Assembly: GCA_012845835.1 (NCBI GenBank)
Contig: JABAKD010000002.1
Coordinates: 21,418,274-21,482,273, forward strand
DNA length: 64,000 nucleotides
From: Undaria pinnatifida
Taxonomy: Eukaryota; Sar; Phaeophyceae; Laminariales; Alariaceae
Direction of reading: 5' to 3'
Part shown: in pieces, positions 10,870-22,002 of the stretch
How positions within the stretch are numbered: the first letter of the stretch is position 1
Layout: every line of letters begins with the position of its first letter
Program-made: the position numbers and the translations under genes
Notes under the pieces: generated by a model
What the model saw: only the letters and a program-made list of their open reading frames with translations
Database searches by the model: none
What the model was told of the DNA's origin: nothing

Positions 10870-11112
10870 ACAATAATGTTGTACATCCCTTGAGAGTGTG
10901 TGGGGGTGCGCTTGCACGACCGTCCTCGAACAATTCAGCTCCTCATGTAGATTGTTACCCTACGCGTCGTTGTCTGGTCTACCTACAGCAATGTTCCCTG
11001 AGGTTTGCTCGTGGTCTACCGTACATACGGCACCGTTCCCGGATGTTTGCTCGTGGAAGCGCAGCTATGTCAGCGTCCCGACAGATAAACAATTATTATC
11101 CTATTCCCTGAA

Positions 11113-11305
11113 CGTTTCTTGTACGTATGTGCATGCACCGCATTACGCGTGTCTGATTACACCGCAATGCTCGTGCTGCTAAGTAGTAGGTAGACCGACG
11201 TTTCTTGTACGCATATGATTGCACCGCATTACTCGTGTCTAACTAGGGCCGTCTAATTTCACCGCAATGCTTGCACGCCTTACTGCTAAGTAGTAGGTAG
11301 ACCGA
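11113..11305 (+). repeat. Local tandem duplication in RA copy 2
   Basis: Two copies of a block beginning cgtttcttgtacg (11113 and 11199) and ending gtagtaggtagaccga. The second is longer because of an inserted 'ctagggccgtctaattt'. RA copy 1 has one such block. Confidence 0.7.
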
Positions 11306-11701
11306 TCGCATAACGCTGACTAGGATGCTTCTGCATATTTCGCAGGACTAACCCTAACCTCTATGCTACTGATCATTGACTACAGATACACTCCGCCGTA
11401 CTGCCAATCTAATATTAATAGTCACTACTGAACATTTTATCACGAAAATAGGCTGTTTTTGCCTTTTTCTTAACAGGTTCCTCGAGGGAGAAGCCTCAGC
11501 AAAAAACAGGTGCACCTTTCTTTACCGTAGCATGTGTCTCCGGCGGTGGTACGACGCAGCGCGCGTGTCGTGCGTCTGCTTTTGTTGCAGTTCGGATACT
11601 CCACTTATGGTACCCTACCCCGGCAAAACTCGGATTGCTTTGTATGGCCGATGCCGCAATCAAGCGTCACTTTTGTTCGACACGGATTCCCTCTGAAGTG
11701 T

Positions 11702-11862
11702 ATTTTATAAATGAAAAAATACACTTCAGCTGTCAGATCTACCAAAAAGGTTTTTGATCAAAACTCAGCTTTGCAAGCTGCGTGTGATACTTCGATCGCG
11801 CGTGTCACGGGTTGCGTATGCCCTCCTCGTGAAGGACACAGGTCGGTGACTCCCGTGCTAAT
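11702..11862 (+). repeat. Dispersed repeat E, copy 1 (diverged)
   Basis: It shows the E landmarks in order: aaatacacttcagctgtcag, aactcagctttgcaagctg, gtgtgatacttcgatcgcgc, cgggttg and ggtcggtgactcccg. These match the copies near 35.1, 35.5, 37.4 and 50.9 kb. Confidence 0.7.
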
Positions 11863-12851
11863 GGAAGGGCCAACAGGACTAAGACGTTCAACCTTGTTCT
11901 GCGCACGGAAAATGTATAACCCACATTTAGGGAGACAAACCCAAGACATTTGTGGGATTCAGTATGCATGAAGCAATGATTGTTAAAGTGTGAGTTAACT
12001 TTTGGAGTGGGCTACTTGGGTCTACCGGGTTCGTGCGCAAGTTCCTATGTACCCCCTGCATATGTGGCAGGCCAGAGGTCCAGCCCAGGCCTGATGCTCG
12101 GGTTGTTAGTGCTGTCGAGTCATGATGGAACATGCGGTGGACGTCGATCACTACCTGTTGTTCCGAATGTATCTCTCCTCTGCTCTTGATCTAGTGCAAA
12201 GGCGCAATCACACACCTGCATTGATCGAATGAACACCGACGAATGAGATCTGGCGTTCTGCATCAGGCATCGGGCGATGCACACTGGATCCTAAAACTCG
12301 TCGAACGCCCATCCCACACACTAACAGAGAATATACAAACCAAAGCGTGGACCCTAAACGCCGGGTCCCTGCACTCCTACAGATGGAAGCTCTTGCGCTA
12401 CTACTGAATGATCAAAGGTGCGCGTCGCCGAATAGCAGATTTTTTTTGCTAATCCAGAGAACCTTCGTGGCCATTTCCGGGTGGAGCACCCGCAGGCCAC
12501 AAATGTTAGCTCACCTGTGTAAAGGTGCTGAGGAAAGTCAGAATTTATGTCGTGAAAACCACGGAACGACTTCCTCCAGAATTCAAGAAAATTAAAATGG
12601 TTGAATGTTAAGCGGGACTAATACAGCAGACAAGAAGTTCCCGGATGGGTCGATTCCTCTGAAGAGTCCACGTGTTTGAACTGCATTTTAAGGTAGGCAC
12701 ATGGTTAACCTTTGGCGAGTGGTCAAACAGACTAATGGCCCAATAATTCCTGAACATGTTTTTGCAAAAGGTTAACCGATTACTTACCCAGAGTAAGTCT
12801 TACAACAGAACCCCAAAGAGGGGCTTATAACAGGCACGTATACGTGCTACT
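11863..12851. other. No gene recognised
   Basis: Short frames only (an 82-codon frame at 12347-12595 has no recognisable feature). The sequence looks unique within the window. Confidence 0.4.
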
Positions 12852-13143
12852 AGTATACGGTAGAGATGCGCCATTTGTTTTCTGAGGCAACCTCACTCGG
12901 GGAGCTCTATACACCAAACCCCCCAAGAAGACAATATTATAAAAAAAGAAACGTGAAATCCTATGAATACGAATCCCATGGCCTAGGTATACAATACTCC
13001 GAAGTATATTATAAAGGCCTAGGTATACAATATATATGTATCATATCGAAAAAAAAGGCATGAAATTCGAGCGATTTTGGTTAAGATGCCCTGTCATTCA
13101 CAAAATATTGTATGATTGCTACCTCCACCGCAGCACGCGTCGG
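12852..13143 (+). mobile_element. MITE-like element D, copy 1
   Basis: It begins tacggtagagatgcgcc, carries the internal landmarks cccatggcctaggta and gcgattttggttaagatgcc, then gtcattcacaaaa, and ends tgctacctccaccgcagcac-gcgtc. The same order is seen in the D copies at 22.0, 23.0, 41.6 and 55.9 kb. The reverse complement of the right end resembles the left end, giving a loose terminal inverted repeat. Confidence 0.7.
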
Positions 13144-13199
13144 AAACGGTCTTCAGAGGACTAGAGAGAGAGAGAGAGAAACAGATATAGACCCAGGCC

Positions 13200-13275
13200 A
13201 CGGTAGGGGGGACCCTTTTTGGGCCTTGAATTTCAGTGGCTAGGGGTCACTCGCGCGAGGAACCCCTTTCTATTT
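13200..13275 (+). mobile_element. MITE-like element H, copy 2 (short)
   Basis: It has an acggtaggggggaccc start and a ggggtcactcgcgcgagg end, the core palindrome of the H family. Confidence 0.5.
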
Positions 13276-13374
13276 TGCAATCTTGCGTTTTCTTTATGTT
13301 TTTTATTGACGAAATCAATCCGCCATTCAAACTTAATCTAAGCGTCTCCGAAACAACTGCCTAAAGCATTTTCA

Positions 13375-13450
13375 TCCGTTAGGTACAGAGCCACTCGTGC
13401 GAGTGGATCAAACACACGAGCGAAACCGGGGGTACCCCCCCTACCGTAGC
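13375..13450 (+). mobile_element. MITE-like element H, copy 3 (short)
   Basis: gttaggtacagagccactcg leads into the palindrome ccactcgtgcgagtgg and ends at cccccctaccgtag. A GA-rich tract (agagagagagac) follows at 13463-13478. Confidence 0.55.
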
Positions 13451-13465
13451 CTTGGTCTATAGAGG

Positions 13466-14739
13466 GAGAGAGAGACAGGAGGAGGGGGGGATGAGTCGAT
13501 TGTAGCATCGGCACATACGGAGCAGCTCGTTAGCAACGGAAGGAACCCGTTTTACGACGCGCGCGAAGCATTGAAAATACTAGCAACGGCGTTATGTGGC
13601 GCACCCTGCTCCTGCTGGTAGATAGTTAGTGAGATGTAAGACTGCAATCTATGCAATTATGTTTGTCGCTTTTTTAGGCTTTAGGTCGACTTCGTACGTA
13701 TTCAGATGCCATTTTATTGTTTTCTAAAAATAAATATGTTTTCTGGTACATACATACTGTTTGTATATATAATATATATATATATATATTTTTTTTTGGA
13801 TTGAACCGCTTTTGTTTCGTGAGTGGGTTGGTCTTGGGTTTGAGTTGCGACGGCTTTAATACTTTTTTTGACATTTTTTTCCAACCCAACAGAGTTTGGA
13901 AATCGCAAGCACCATTAGAGCCGACCTTTTTGTGCACTAAACGGGGTTAGCATGTACTGCTGTAGAGCGAGAGCTCGAGCCCCAGAGCCATAGTCGCCAA
14001 ATTAAAAGTATACCAGGTAGGTACGTATATCTTGTACCGCAGCATCGAATTGCAAAGAAAGATTGCTAGTAATATCTGCCGAAAGAACCAACCAACCAAC
14101 CAACCGTCGGCCGGCCAAACTATTTGTTGTTCGAAATACCCCCCCCCCCCCCTACCATACCACCCCAGTCTTTTTTTATTTCATTTTTCTTCGACATAAA
14201 ATTGGATCCCAGCCACGCTGCTCTTTTTTGTTTGTTACCAGGTAGTCGTTTTGGCCATCCTACATTGGGCAGCGTAAAGTATTAATAGTGCCAATAGTCC
14301 CCCCAACAAAGACGAACAGAACGTGAAAATGAAGAAAAAAAAATTCTTTGTATACGATTGAAAAACGCGAATAGACGACAGCCAAATTCACACCTACCAC
14401 GTGACGTACAATGTACATACTGAACACTTACTTGGACTTGAGGGAGATACATTGATAATTATTATCTACTATCGGAAACAGGGGATGGTTGTGCTTAGAC
14501 GCGGTGGCTGTATCGGCTTCCCCAGCTGGAGACATGTCGCTTCATTTTGCCTTTCTTTGCGGATCCGCGCAGCCGAACAAAAAAAAAAATCGGCCACCGT
14601 TAAATGTCATAGCCGCCAGATTCTAAAAGCAGGACATCCCTCAGCCTACCATTAGCCCCTTCGAGATTTCAGAGGGCGAATTGACGCCGAAAATTGACGA
14701 TGACGGCATCGGCCACTTCTGGCTCTGGCGACGATAAAA
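13466..14739. other. No gene recognised; low-complexity tracts
   Basis: Contains a TA run (about 13768-13789) followed by a T run, a C run at 14140-14152 and A runs. The TACCAGGTA word occurs at 14011 and 14236. Confidence 0.4.
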
Positions 14740-14931
14740 TTGGTGGCTCTGAACGACACCAACGACGCAAAGACCCTCTTGTACGTGATGGGCGCAGACA
14801 GCATGATCCTACTCGTGTCGCTTCACGCTCACGCCACCTGTGAGACCATTGAAAAAATCACAGTCGACGTTCTTTTTGTTTCTTGTCGCTACACACGGGC
14901 TGTAAAATACTTAAAAAACAAGCTTTGCTAG
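14740..14931 (+). CDS. Possible short exon, unknown product
   Basis: A 63-codon open frame starting at a non-ATG codon, with protein-like composition (DTNDAKTLLYVMGADSMILL). The preceding frame in another phase (from about 14650) is also open and acidic. No family is recognised, no good splice signals were pinned down, and the frame length is not unusual by chance. Confidence 0.15.
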   Translation: MVALNDTNDAKTLLYVMGADSMILLVSLHAHATCETIEKITVDVLFVSCRYTRAVKYLKNKLC

Positions 14932-15394
14932 CAAGGCACGGCGCGTGCTAAGGGAAGAGCGGAAGCGCTGCCTTATGTGCTACCTCGCGGGACAACGAAG
15001 TCGCGGGTGCCTGGAGAGTATTATAGCTGTTGGCTGGCGTTAGCCAGTAGTCTAGCAGCTATAGTTGTTCTCGCCGTATGTGTCGTCTACGATACGTAAC
15101 ATGGAAGAGGGGAGATTGTGAGTTATCGTACCTCTTTTACAGAAAAAGAAAAGCACCGTTGCTTTCGTAAGTGGCCCGCGGCCAGCAAGCATCAATGCGC
15201 GGCGCCACCGCGGAAATCACTACTACTATACGAGATACACCTAACAAAACGCCCGCTGCAGTCGAAAAGAAGCGCTGCTGCTCCCCGCACTCCGCCATTC
15301 TTGCTGGCTGCACCGATCCTTGGTGCGGCCAGGCCAGAGGAGGGGGTCGAACGGCAAGACGATGGCCCGAAACGACGGCGCTTTAACCAACCTA

Positions 15395-15660
15395 TCTTTA
15401 CATATCTACCGACGACATATCCTTACCGACAATGTATGTACCGACCGGTAACCAATGATTACCTACCGACGGAAAATTATTTACCAATCAGTAATTAACT
15501 AATTACCGAAATGTAGTTAGGTACCGACCGGCAACTAGGTACTGGCCGAAAATTAATTACCGACAGACAGATATTACCCACCGGTAATTAGTTACCGGCA
15601 GGATATTAGTTTCCGGCTTGTAATTAGTTGCTGATCGGAATCTAGTTACCTTAACTAGAG
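15395..15660 (+). repeat. Degenerate tandem repeat, about 22-24 bp
   Basis: Repeated variants of taccgaccggtaattagtta run for about 260 bp (accgaccggtaacc, accgaccggcaacta, cccaccggtaattagttacc, and so on). No gene is seen. Confidence 0.7.
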
Positions 15661-17196
15661 TTTGGCACCAACAGAAAAAACAGCCAGAGACATTTTTTTT
15701 GTCCTGGAGCATGGCTGTTTAGCTCGTATTTTTTCCCCTCTCATCATACCAAATGGCGGAGAGAGAATTCCCTGGAGCAGTCGCAACGGACAACAGTTCA
15801 GAAGCCACGCCACCACCATCCCTCACCCCATACATAACCGACCCCCATAGGATTACATTGGGTCAACCTCCTATCAGTTCCTAACAAGAAAAAACACCCC
15901 AAACTCACACACATATACATAACACAAAACGCGCAACGGACTACTGTCGCGAGCGAGCTTGCGCGCACCCCAGCCCCCGCCAATTCCTACCTCCTCTTCG
16001 GAGCGGACATTATCCCTCACATATTGTCATCCCTTGCATATAGTCAGACTATAAAATAGCCGCGTCGACCAGGCTGAACCATGGCATGGACCAGCTTGGG
16101 GGAGGGAGGGAGGGAGGGGGGGGCGTCGCGAGTCCCGCCGCCTACACGAATATCGTCTCCTCGGAGAGGACAAAAGTCTATGTTTGTCCTCCCGGGCCAT
16201 ACCTCGGCCATTGCTCGAGGTGGCAAAAAATACGCAACCACGCCAGCTATCGAATCAAAACACACAGCTTGACAAGGACGACAACGACGACTATCATACC
16301 ATCAAAACGGCAACACACATTCGGAAAATAGCAGCCTTTGCATGTCGGGGGGGCACGTACTGCAAGTGTGCGCACAAGATAGCAAGCACACACGCGTACA
16401 TGCACGCCACCGGAATTCGCAGGGCTTCCTCCCCCCGGCGATGGGGGGAAAGGGGGGGGCGGGGGGGCGGAAGGGGGGGGGTCTTTTGCCACAGCGAAAA
16501 CTGCTTTGTCTACCTCCACTATACAATTTCCAAGATGACCCACCTATAGTGTGTCAGCAACAATAATAGCGGGCCAAAACCTAAAAGCGGATTGTCGAAT
16601 CCCGGCGAACCTACAGGATTGATGTATCAGCATCGGCAACAGCACGCCGCTAGACGTTCTCCTGTGGCCCATGTAAAAAGTTCGATTCGCTCCGAGTTAC
16701 CCCCGCGCGAAAGCCGTTTAAGTTTTAAAAGGGTCCGCCGAACGAGAACACCACCAGTTTTCACGCTGCGTCTATTTGTCCTCTCACCTGGGAAATATTG
16801 ATGAACACAACGTACATGCCGACGCTATATACACGAAAGAAAACGAAAAAAGCTCTGGTGTCGCCATCTCTGTCTGGTGTCCGTCATCACACCAAAGGAC
16901 AGAGTCGACAGTCAGGATATTCATACAAAAGATTTCGAACGCTCAGGTGATACAGAGTTTACAACAAAAAACAACAACAGGCTAAAACTCACCCCCTTCG
17001 TGTGCGCTCCACGCGCACTTCCCAACTAGCACATAAAACGACCACGGGCCAGACACCGCGGCCGATACCGTACGCAAGATACCAACGAAAACAAACAAGG
17101 ACGAACAAAGAAACTACGACGTATAACCCATCCCCGACCACGATAAAAAAAAATAGCATATTAGAGCGCGTAGTGCGAAACACCGCTCTCTCCTGC
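15661..17196. other. No gene recognised
   Basis: G- and C-runs around 16100-16130 and 16435-16480 make opposing Pro- or Gly-rich frames that are compositional artefacts. Confidence 0.4.
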
Positions 17197-17290
17197 TCCT
17201 CCTCCTCCTCCTCTCCTCCTCCTCCTCCTCTCCTCCTCCTCCTCCTCCTCTTCCTCCCCGCCCCCCGCCCCCCCCCCCCCCCCCCCCCGC
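17197..17290. repeat. (CCT)n followed by a long C-run
   Basis: A CTCCTC microsatellite of about 65 bp merges into a C-run of about 25-30 interrupted by single G bases. The overlapping frames code for poly-Ser, poly-Pro or poly-Gly and are not genes. Confidence 0.9.
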
Positions 17291-17496
17291 CGCGCGGAAG
17301 CAACTCCGCACGATCAGAAGTAACGCCAAAAACGTTTTTTTTTACTAGGCAAGCAGCTGTTCCATGTCTTGCGGAGTCATTGGGACGCGCACCCAAGTAC
17401 GCAAAGCGACGGAATGTCCGCCGGTCGCCAAGTTTCGGACGTTGATTTCCTGGGCACGCGGCCAGAACAAAAAAAAAAAAAAAACAGAAAACAAGC

Positions 17497-17544
17497 GCAC
17501 GATCAAAAGCACGATCAAAAGCACGATCAAAAGCACGATCAAAA
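17497..17544 (+). repeat. Four copies of a 12-bp unit (gcacgatcaaaa)
   Basis: Four near-perfect tandem units directly follow an A-run and cagaaaacaa. Confidence 0.9.
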
Positions 17545-18164
17545 TACGGGGTTCGACGGAAGGGCATAGCAATCATCGGGCAAGGAAGGAGGGATTCTGA
17601 TGTACTATTAGACTATAGGGTGGCGTGGGCGGGTTCACCGGCGATGCAAACGGGGAGTTCCAGACGCGTGCTATAACACGAAATAAATGTAGCAGTTTCG
17701 TCTGGATGGCGGGGCTCCTCGAGCCAATAATATCTCGTCAGAAGCTCGTTATTTTGCTGGACGATTTTCGTTTCGTTGTATACTCGGGACACTATGGGAT
17801 TGTTCATCCGGGATCAAAGCAATTTTATGCTTCTTCTCCACGTCAGTTTTTGGATTAAAGAGAAGGATTTAAGCTCCCAAAAACAAGTTGTTTGATGCTG
17901 GATGCTACCAACCAGTAAATTATCAAGTCTGGGCGGCTAGAGACGCAAGCCACTGCAGGATATAGAGCCAATACAGTTGGTCTCCAACCGGCGTTTAGGT
18001 GCTCAGATCTTCGTTTTTTCACGGGTATTCGTTAGACGTTCAGGGGGGGGGGGGGGGGCTATCGTAGAATGACTCAGCTCCAGAACCGAGGAAAACTCAG
18101 AAAAAAGGCGGTGGACCCCTACCGTGTAGCACGCGTCTCTAAGAAAAAAAAAACTGAGTTAAGT
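17545..18164. other. No gene recognised
   Basis: Contains one TAGACTATA word (17609) and a G-run at 18042-18057. A segment near 18065-18130 resembles F or H element ends (gaatgactcagctc ... acccctaccgtg). Confidence 0.35.
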
Positions 18165-18290
18165 TTGGACGCGTGCTACAACAGAGGAGGGTAAGGTGTA
18201 CCCTTTCTTGGCGAAACATTTTCTGAAAGACGGGGCGGCGCCTTAGCCCAAAAATCGTCGGGAATTTTGTTCTTATGATTTCAAGTAGCA
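18165..18290 (-). mobile_element. MITE-like element D, partial, reverse orientation
   Basis: gacgcgtgctacaacagagg begins the segment. It continues with ggtgtaccctttcttggc and ends with the reverse complement of the D landmark (gcccaaaaatcgtcggga). Only the right part of D is present. Confidence 0.65.
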
Positions 18291-18449
18291 GCATTAACGT
18301 TTTTTGTACCTACAACAGTAGAGTAGTAGGCCACGAGTCTGTTGATCGAGTTGTAACTTCGGTTTTGCTCAACAGGAGTCAGTTTTTGACTCAGAGGGGT
18401 GTATAGACCTCTTCAAGCGAGGACCCACAGAGAAAAAAAACGGTGCACC

Positions 18450-18772
18450 TCTTTTTCTTTTATTTTTTCACACACTTCTACCCTCCACCTTCTGGACAAA
18501 CAAGCCGTGGTTGGTCACAGGTGGCGTCCCTCTCCCCTCCGGTTCTTGCCTTCAATTTTTATCGCGCACAGGGTTCAGCAATCCCACTGCTCGTCGATTT
18601 TTCATCGAGTGTTGCTTTGCTCACGCTCTCGCGCTTTCCGCAAGTCAATTTGTGCTCAAGAAAAAGCCCCCACGAATTTATACGAGTATGCACTCGGGGG
18701 GATTCGAACTCACGAAACTGACCTATACTAGGCTCGAGGATAACCTGATACGCCACCGGGGCGACCGGCTTC
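18450..18772 (-). mobile_element. SINE-A copy 1 (tRNA-derived)
   Basis: The minus-strand element begins at the tRNA-like head cggtcgccccggtggcgtat, with an A-box-like TGGCGTATCAGG and a B-box-like GTTCGAATCCCC. It continues through a conserved body (cttgcggaaagcgcgagagc, agcagtgggattgctgaacc) and ends in an A-rich tail, seen as the T-rich 18450-18468 on the plus strand. Homologous copies lie at 36.7, 51.9 and 52.2 kb. Confidence 0.85.
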
Positions 18773-19946
18773 ACCTCTAAGGTGGCGTGTGTCCTTGTTG
18801 TCTTTGTCTCCAGAAAAAGCGTCGTGACGGAAACATTCTTGGCGCACGGAGACTAACACGGTGCCGGAGGCACTGCAGGTCTTAGGAACTCCGATACGAC
18901 AGGACGAACCTCGGTAAAAACATTGTCCACATCTATATATAGCTGCATGTAGTAATATTACCGACTGGGTGTCAAATACCCCTCCCCAAAAAAGCAAAAA
19001 CAAGAAAACAAAAAAAACGGGGGGCGGGGGCCGGGGTACTGAGATTCCGCGATTAATTCACATCAAAGCGAGAGGAGGGCTGACTGAAGAGGCCGATCAA
19101 CGACTTTTTCTCGAAATATTAATTTCGTAAGTTTTGCTCGAATTTGATTAAAAAACGCCTTCTGGTGGACACCCGGACCGCGCCTTTTCGTCTTTCTATT
19201 TGGAATTACTTTCGCCGCCACCGCCGGTTGGGCAACCTATCTTCAGGTCCATTTCGTGCGGGAGGACAGCTGTCGACTCTGTCAGGATGCAACACCACAT
19301 GCCGAACTCTTGACTTGGCTCGGGCTAAGCGTCTTGTTCGCGGGGATGATGTCCCTCCACTAACGTCAGTATAAAAAAGCTATGCAACATCAACGAACCA
19401 AAATAACGGCATTGATTAAACAGCGTGGAGTGATTCAGGCCGCCGGCCGCGCACAAGCTGCCAGATCGCACCCAGCTTCTAACTCCACCCGCGGTTTGGG
19501 CGACACACTAATTGGAGGTAGTATGGAATCATCGTCGCAGTTTAAAACTAGGTTGTTTAAGACGACCGACGCTAAGAATGACTGTTCTTATTGTCAAGCG
19601 AAAGATAAAAAAAAATGTGTGCGGCAGTAGACTTATCGTAGCTCTGCTATATTCATTGGTGCTGCATCAGAACGAGACGAGCGGCTTTCTGCCACGACCA
19701 CTCCCACAGAAACAAAGCACACGCAAACCTTATTATTTTTACCGTCTTTTCTTCTCGGCATGTACCAGCAATGTGCAGCCACGCCAAATACTCATGAAGC
19801 CCTTTTGGAGGCGCGTTCACATCGACTTAAACAGCAAACGATTTGTGATGTCATCAACTTTCCAGGAAGAGCCTGCGGCAGTACATACTATACTGTTGAT
19901 AGTACGCGAATGACGCGAATGAGCGCAGTGCGTGTCGTGTCGTATC
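18773..19946. other. No gene recognised
   Basis: Several overlapping short frames exist, including a 133-codon frame at 19512-19913, without recognisable motifs or clear splice structure. Confidence 0.35.
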
Positions 19947-20245
19947 GCTCCTACCGCTGCGCTTGGAACACACTAGTGAGCACATTCTAGTCAACACCCC
20001 CCCCCCCCCCTTCTACCCTCTACCCGGGACGTCCCGGGGTGAGCACACTAGTGAACACACTCGTGAACACCCCCCTCTCTGCCCGGGGCGTGCACAGCAA
20101 CACTATCACACAAAAATATGAGAATGAAAATGCGGCGCGTGTATACACCGTGTACTAGGCATCTCCTCCTACCGCTGCGCTTTCAACACACTAGTGAGCA
20201 CACTAGTGTACACAACACACACCCCTCTCCCCGGCGATGACCAAG
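19947..20245 (+). repeat. Two copies of a 'ctaccgctgcgctt...cactagtgagcaca' block
   Basis: cctaccgctgcgcttggaac followed by acactagtgagcaca occurs at about 19951 and again at about 20169 (period about 220). Between them there are C-runs and further cactagtg variants. No coding signal is seen. Confidence 0.75.
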
Positions 20246-20459
20246 GATCCACTGCTGGGGGGGGGGGGGGTTACCCCCTACTATCACTACCGTGTTTGAG
20301 CGAGTCATACGAGTGACCGCACGCACTTCACGGCGCAAAAAAAAAAAACACTGAGGGCCTTTTTCCCGGCGCAGCGGCGTGGCTTTAAAACGTCTTCGCA
20401 GGGATTCCTACCGAGAAAACTCACAATAGCTCACGGAGGCATAACATCGCAGAGGAACA

Positions 20460-20565
20460 AGGGGGAGGGGGGGGGATCACTCGCGTGCGAGCGACCCCGA
20501 GCGACGGCACAAACAAATCCATCAAAGTGACCCCCCCCCCCCCCCCTCCCCCCCACCCTGTCGTA
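20460..20565 (+). mobile_element. MITE-like element H, copy 4
   Basis: ggatcactcgcgtgcgagcgacccc carries the H palindrome. The segment ends with a C-run and ccctgtcgtag. Confidence 0.5.
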
Positions 20566-20699
20566 GCCTGGGCCCACCGGCGTCCCGCGCTGCTTCTTCG
20601 AATCGTCAATACTTTTTCGCCTATTGTTCCCTCTCAAGTACCAGGTATCAAACAAAGGGGCTGACCTGGGGCCAGAAAAGAACAAAAACAAGAACAGCA

Positions 20700-20790
20700 A
20701 GACCCGTCTCGCGTGCTGCGATTAAGGTATATGGCGTATGCCCCTTTTGTGGACCAGAGATGTTTTCTGAGCGCGACGGGGGGCGGGTTC
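20700..20790 (-). mobile_element. MITE-like element D, short fragment
   Basis: cgcgtgctgcgattaaggta is followed by tatggcgtatgcccc and gatgttttctgagcgcgacg, matching the reversed D right end near 22.5 kb. Confidence 0.5.
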
Positions 20791-21713
20791 CTTAGAGATC
20801 CTTATCTCCACATTTTTTTTTTTTTTTTTCGCCATGTTTATTTAATTTTTGTATACCTGGCCAAGTGATGGGTCTGTCTCCTCTGTCTATTCATCGAGTT
20901 TCACCCTAGGTTTGCTGGAGAAATCTCGGTTCTTTTCTTTCAAAGGTGGGGCATAAAAAATTCGTATATATATGCATCGCGAGAAGTCTCAAAACTGAAA
21001 AAAAAACAAAAATGCTCCACCCTCTAACGTATTGTAGCATCGTGCGTCCCGTTCGACGTTTGACTCCGCAGTTTTTTTTGGGGAGCGGGGAAGGTCCACA
21101 ACCCTCTCACCTGCTGGTGGATTTGTCCTCTATTGAGGAGTTTCCTCGCTTCGACGACGATGACGCTGCTTCCGCCTGGGCGTAGCATAGTGGTTACGAT
21201 GACAACTTCGTCCAAATCCCCGTCTTCTCCGAGCGACGCCCTAGATCGTTTTACTCCCGAGCTCGTATGCTTCACCTGCTCGTGATCCAGGGCGAATCTT
21301 GAAACAAGGACAGCGGGAGCAGAATGGACGGGCAAAGGAGGTCGGTTGTTCGTTCGGTGTTGGTTACGGGAGGGGCTCCCCAGGAGGTGAGGAGGTGGAA
21401 TGCTAAAGCAAAATGACAGCCTTGTTGGGGAAACCATGTCTGATTATTTCCAGGTTTTAAGAGAGCAATTCTACAGTTGGGTCAAGCGATTTCGACCGCC
21501 GCGCCTTGTATCGGGATGCCGCCTTATTGGGTGACCCCTACTGTCCTGTACAGCATTCCGGTTTCTTCCGCTCACATTCTAGTGCACTGATAAAAAACAT
21601 TGAACTTTTTTCCACTCACGTTCCAGTGCCGCATTGGTTGATAAAAAAAGCATGCTTGTTTTTGTCAACTTTTCCATTTCATTACCAGCGCAGCACTGAC
21701 AGAGAAAAGAAAC
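20791..21713. other. No gene recognised
   Basis: Contains a T-run (20812-20829). A 137-codon minus-strand frame at 21024-21437 lacks recognisable motifs. Confidence 0.35.
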
Positions 21714-21955
21714 GTTTTGTTTGTTTGTTTGTTTGTTTGTTTGTTTGTTTGTTTGTTTGTTTGTTTGTTTGTTTGTTGGTTTATTTGTTTGTTTTGTTTG
21801 TTTGTTTGTTTGTTTGTTTGTTTGTTTGTTTGTTTGTTTGTTTGTTTGTTTGTTTGTTTGTTTGTTTGTTTGTTTGTTTGTTTGTTTGTTTGTTTGTTTG
21901 TTTGTTTGTTTGTTTGTTTGTTTGTTCGTTTGTTTGTTTGTTTGTTTGCTTGTTT
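21714..21955 (+). repeat. (TTTG)n microsatellite, about 240 bp
   Basis: About sixty TTTG units with a few interruptions (ggtttat near 21778, ttttg near 21792, ttcg near 21925). All four 'protein' frames through it (Cys-Leu-Phe-Val repeats, Asn-Lys-Gln-Thr on the reverse) are artefacts. Confidence 0.97.
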
Positions 21956-22002
21956 CGCTTTTTCAACTCACATTCCAATACTGCGACAAAAAAAAAAAGA
22001 CG

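Larger units (their letters stand above)
10268..10891 (+). mobile_element. Telomere-like element TL1, interrupted by PA3
   Basis: The ordered landmarks gggcacttcgaccggta, a TTAGGG tract, ttccatggtttt, an A-rich block and aataatg-tacat are shared with TL2 at 45911-46009. In TL1 the block after 'acaataat' is displaced by array PA3 and resumes at 10870 (acaataatgttgtacat). The TL element therefore appears to be a small dispersed unit whose core is a TTAGGG-type tract. The 8-bp repeat GAGAGTGT flanks the whole 9802-10891 insert. Confidence 0.6.
9343..11333 (+). repeat. Dispersed repeat RA, copy 2, split by TL1, PA2 and PA3
   Basis: Homologous to 943-3360 in the same orientation. RA sequence is continuous from 9343 to about 9793, then interrupted by about 1.09 kb (9802-10891), then resumes at 10900 (gtgggggtgcgcttgcacga). 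The interruption is flanked by the perfect 8-bp direct repeat GAGAGTGT (9794-9801 and 10892-10899). RA copy 1 is uninterrupted here (around 2990-3020, gagagagcaggagtgcgtgg). Confidence 0.8.

Noticed and set aside
16989-17576. 195-codon minus frame and 147-codon plus frame
   Set aside because: Driven by (CCT)n, a C-run and a 12-bp tandem repeat. Low complexity and open on both strands.
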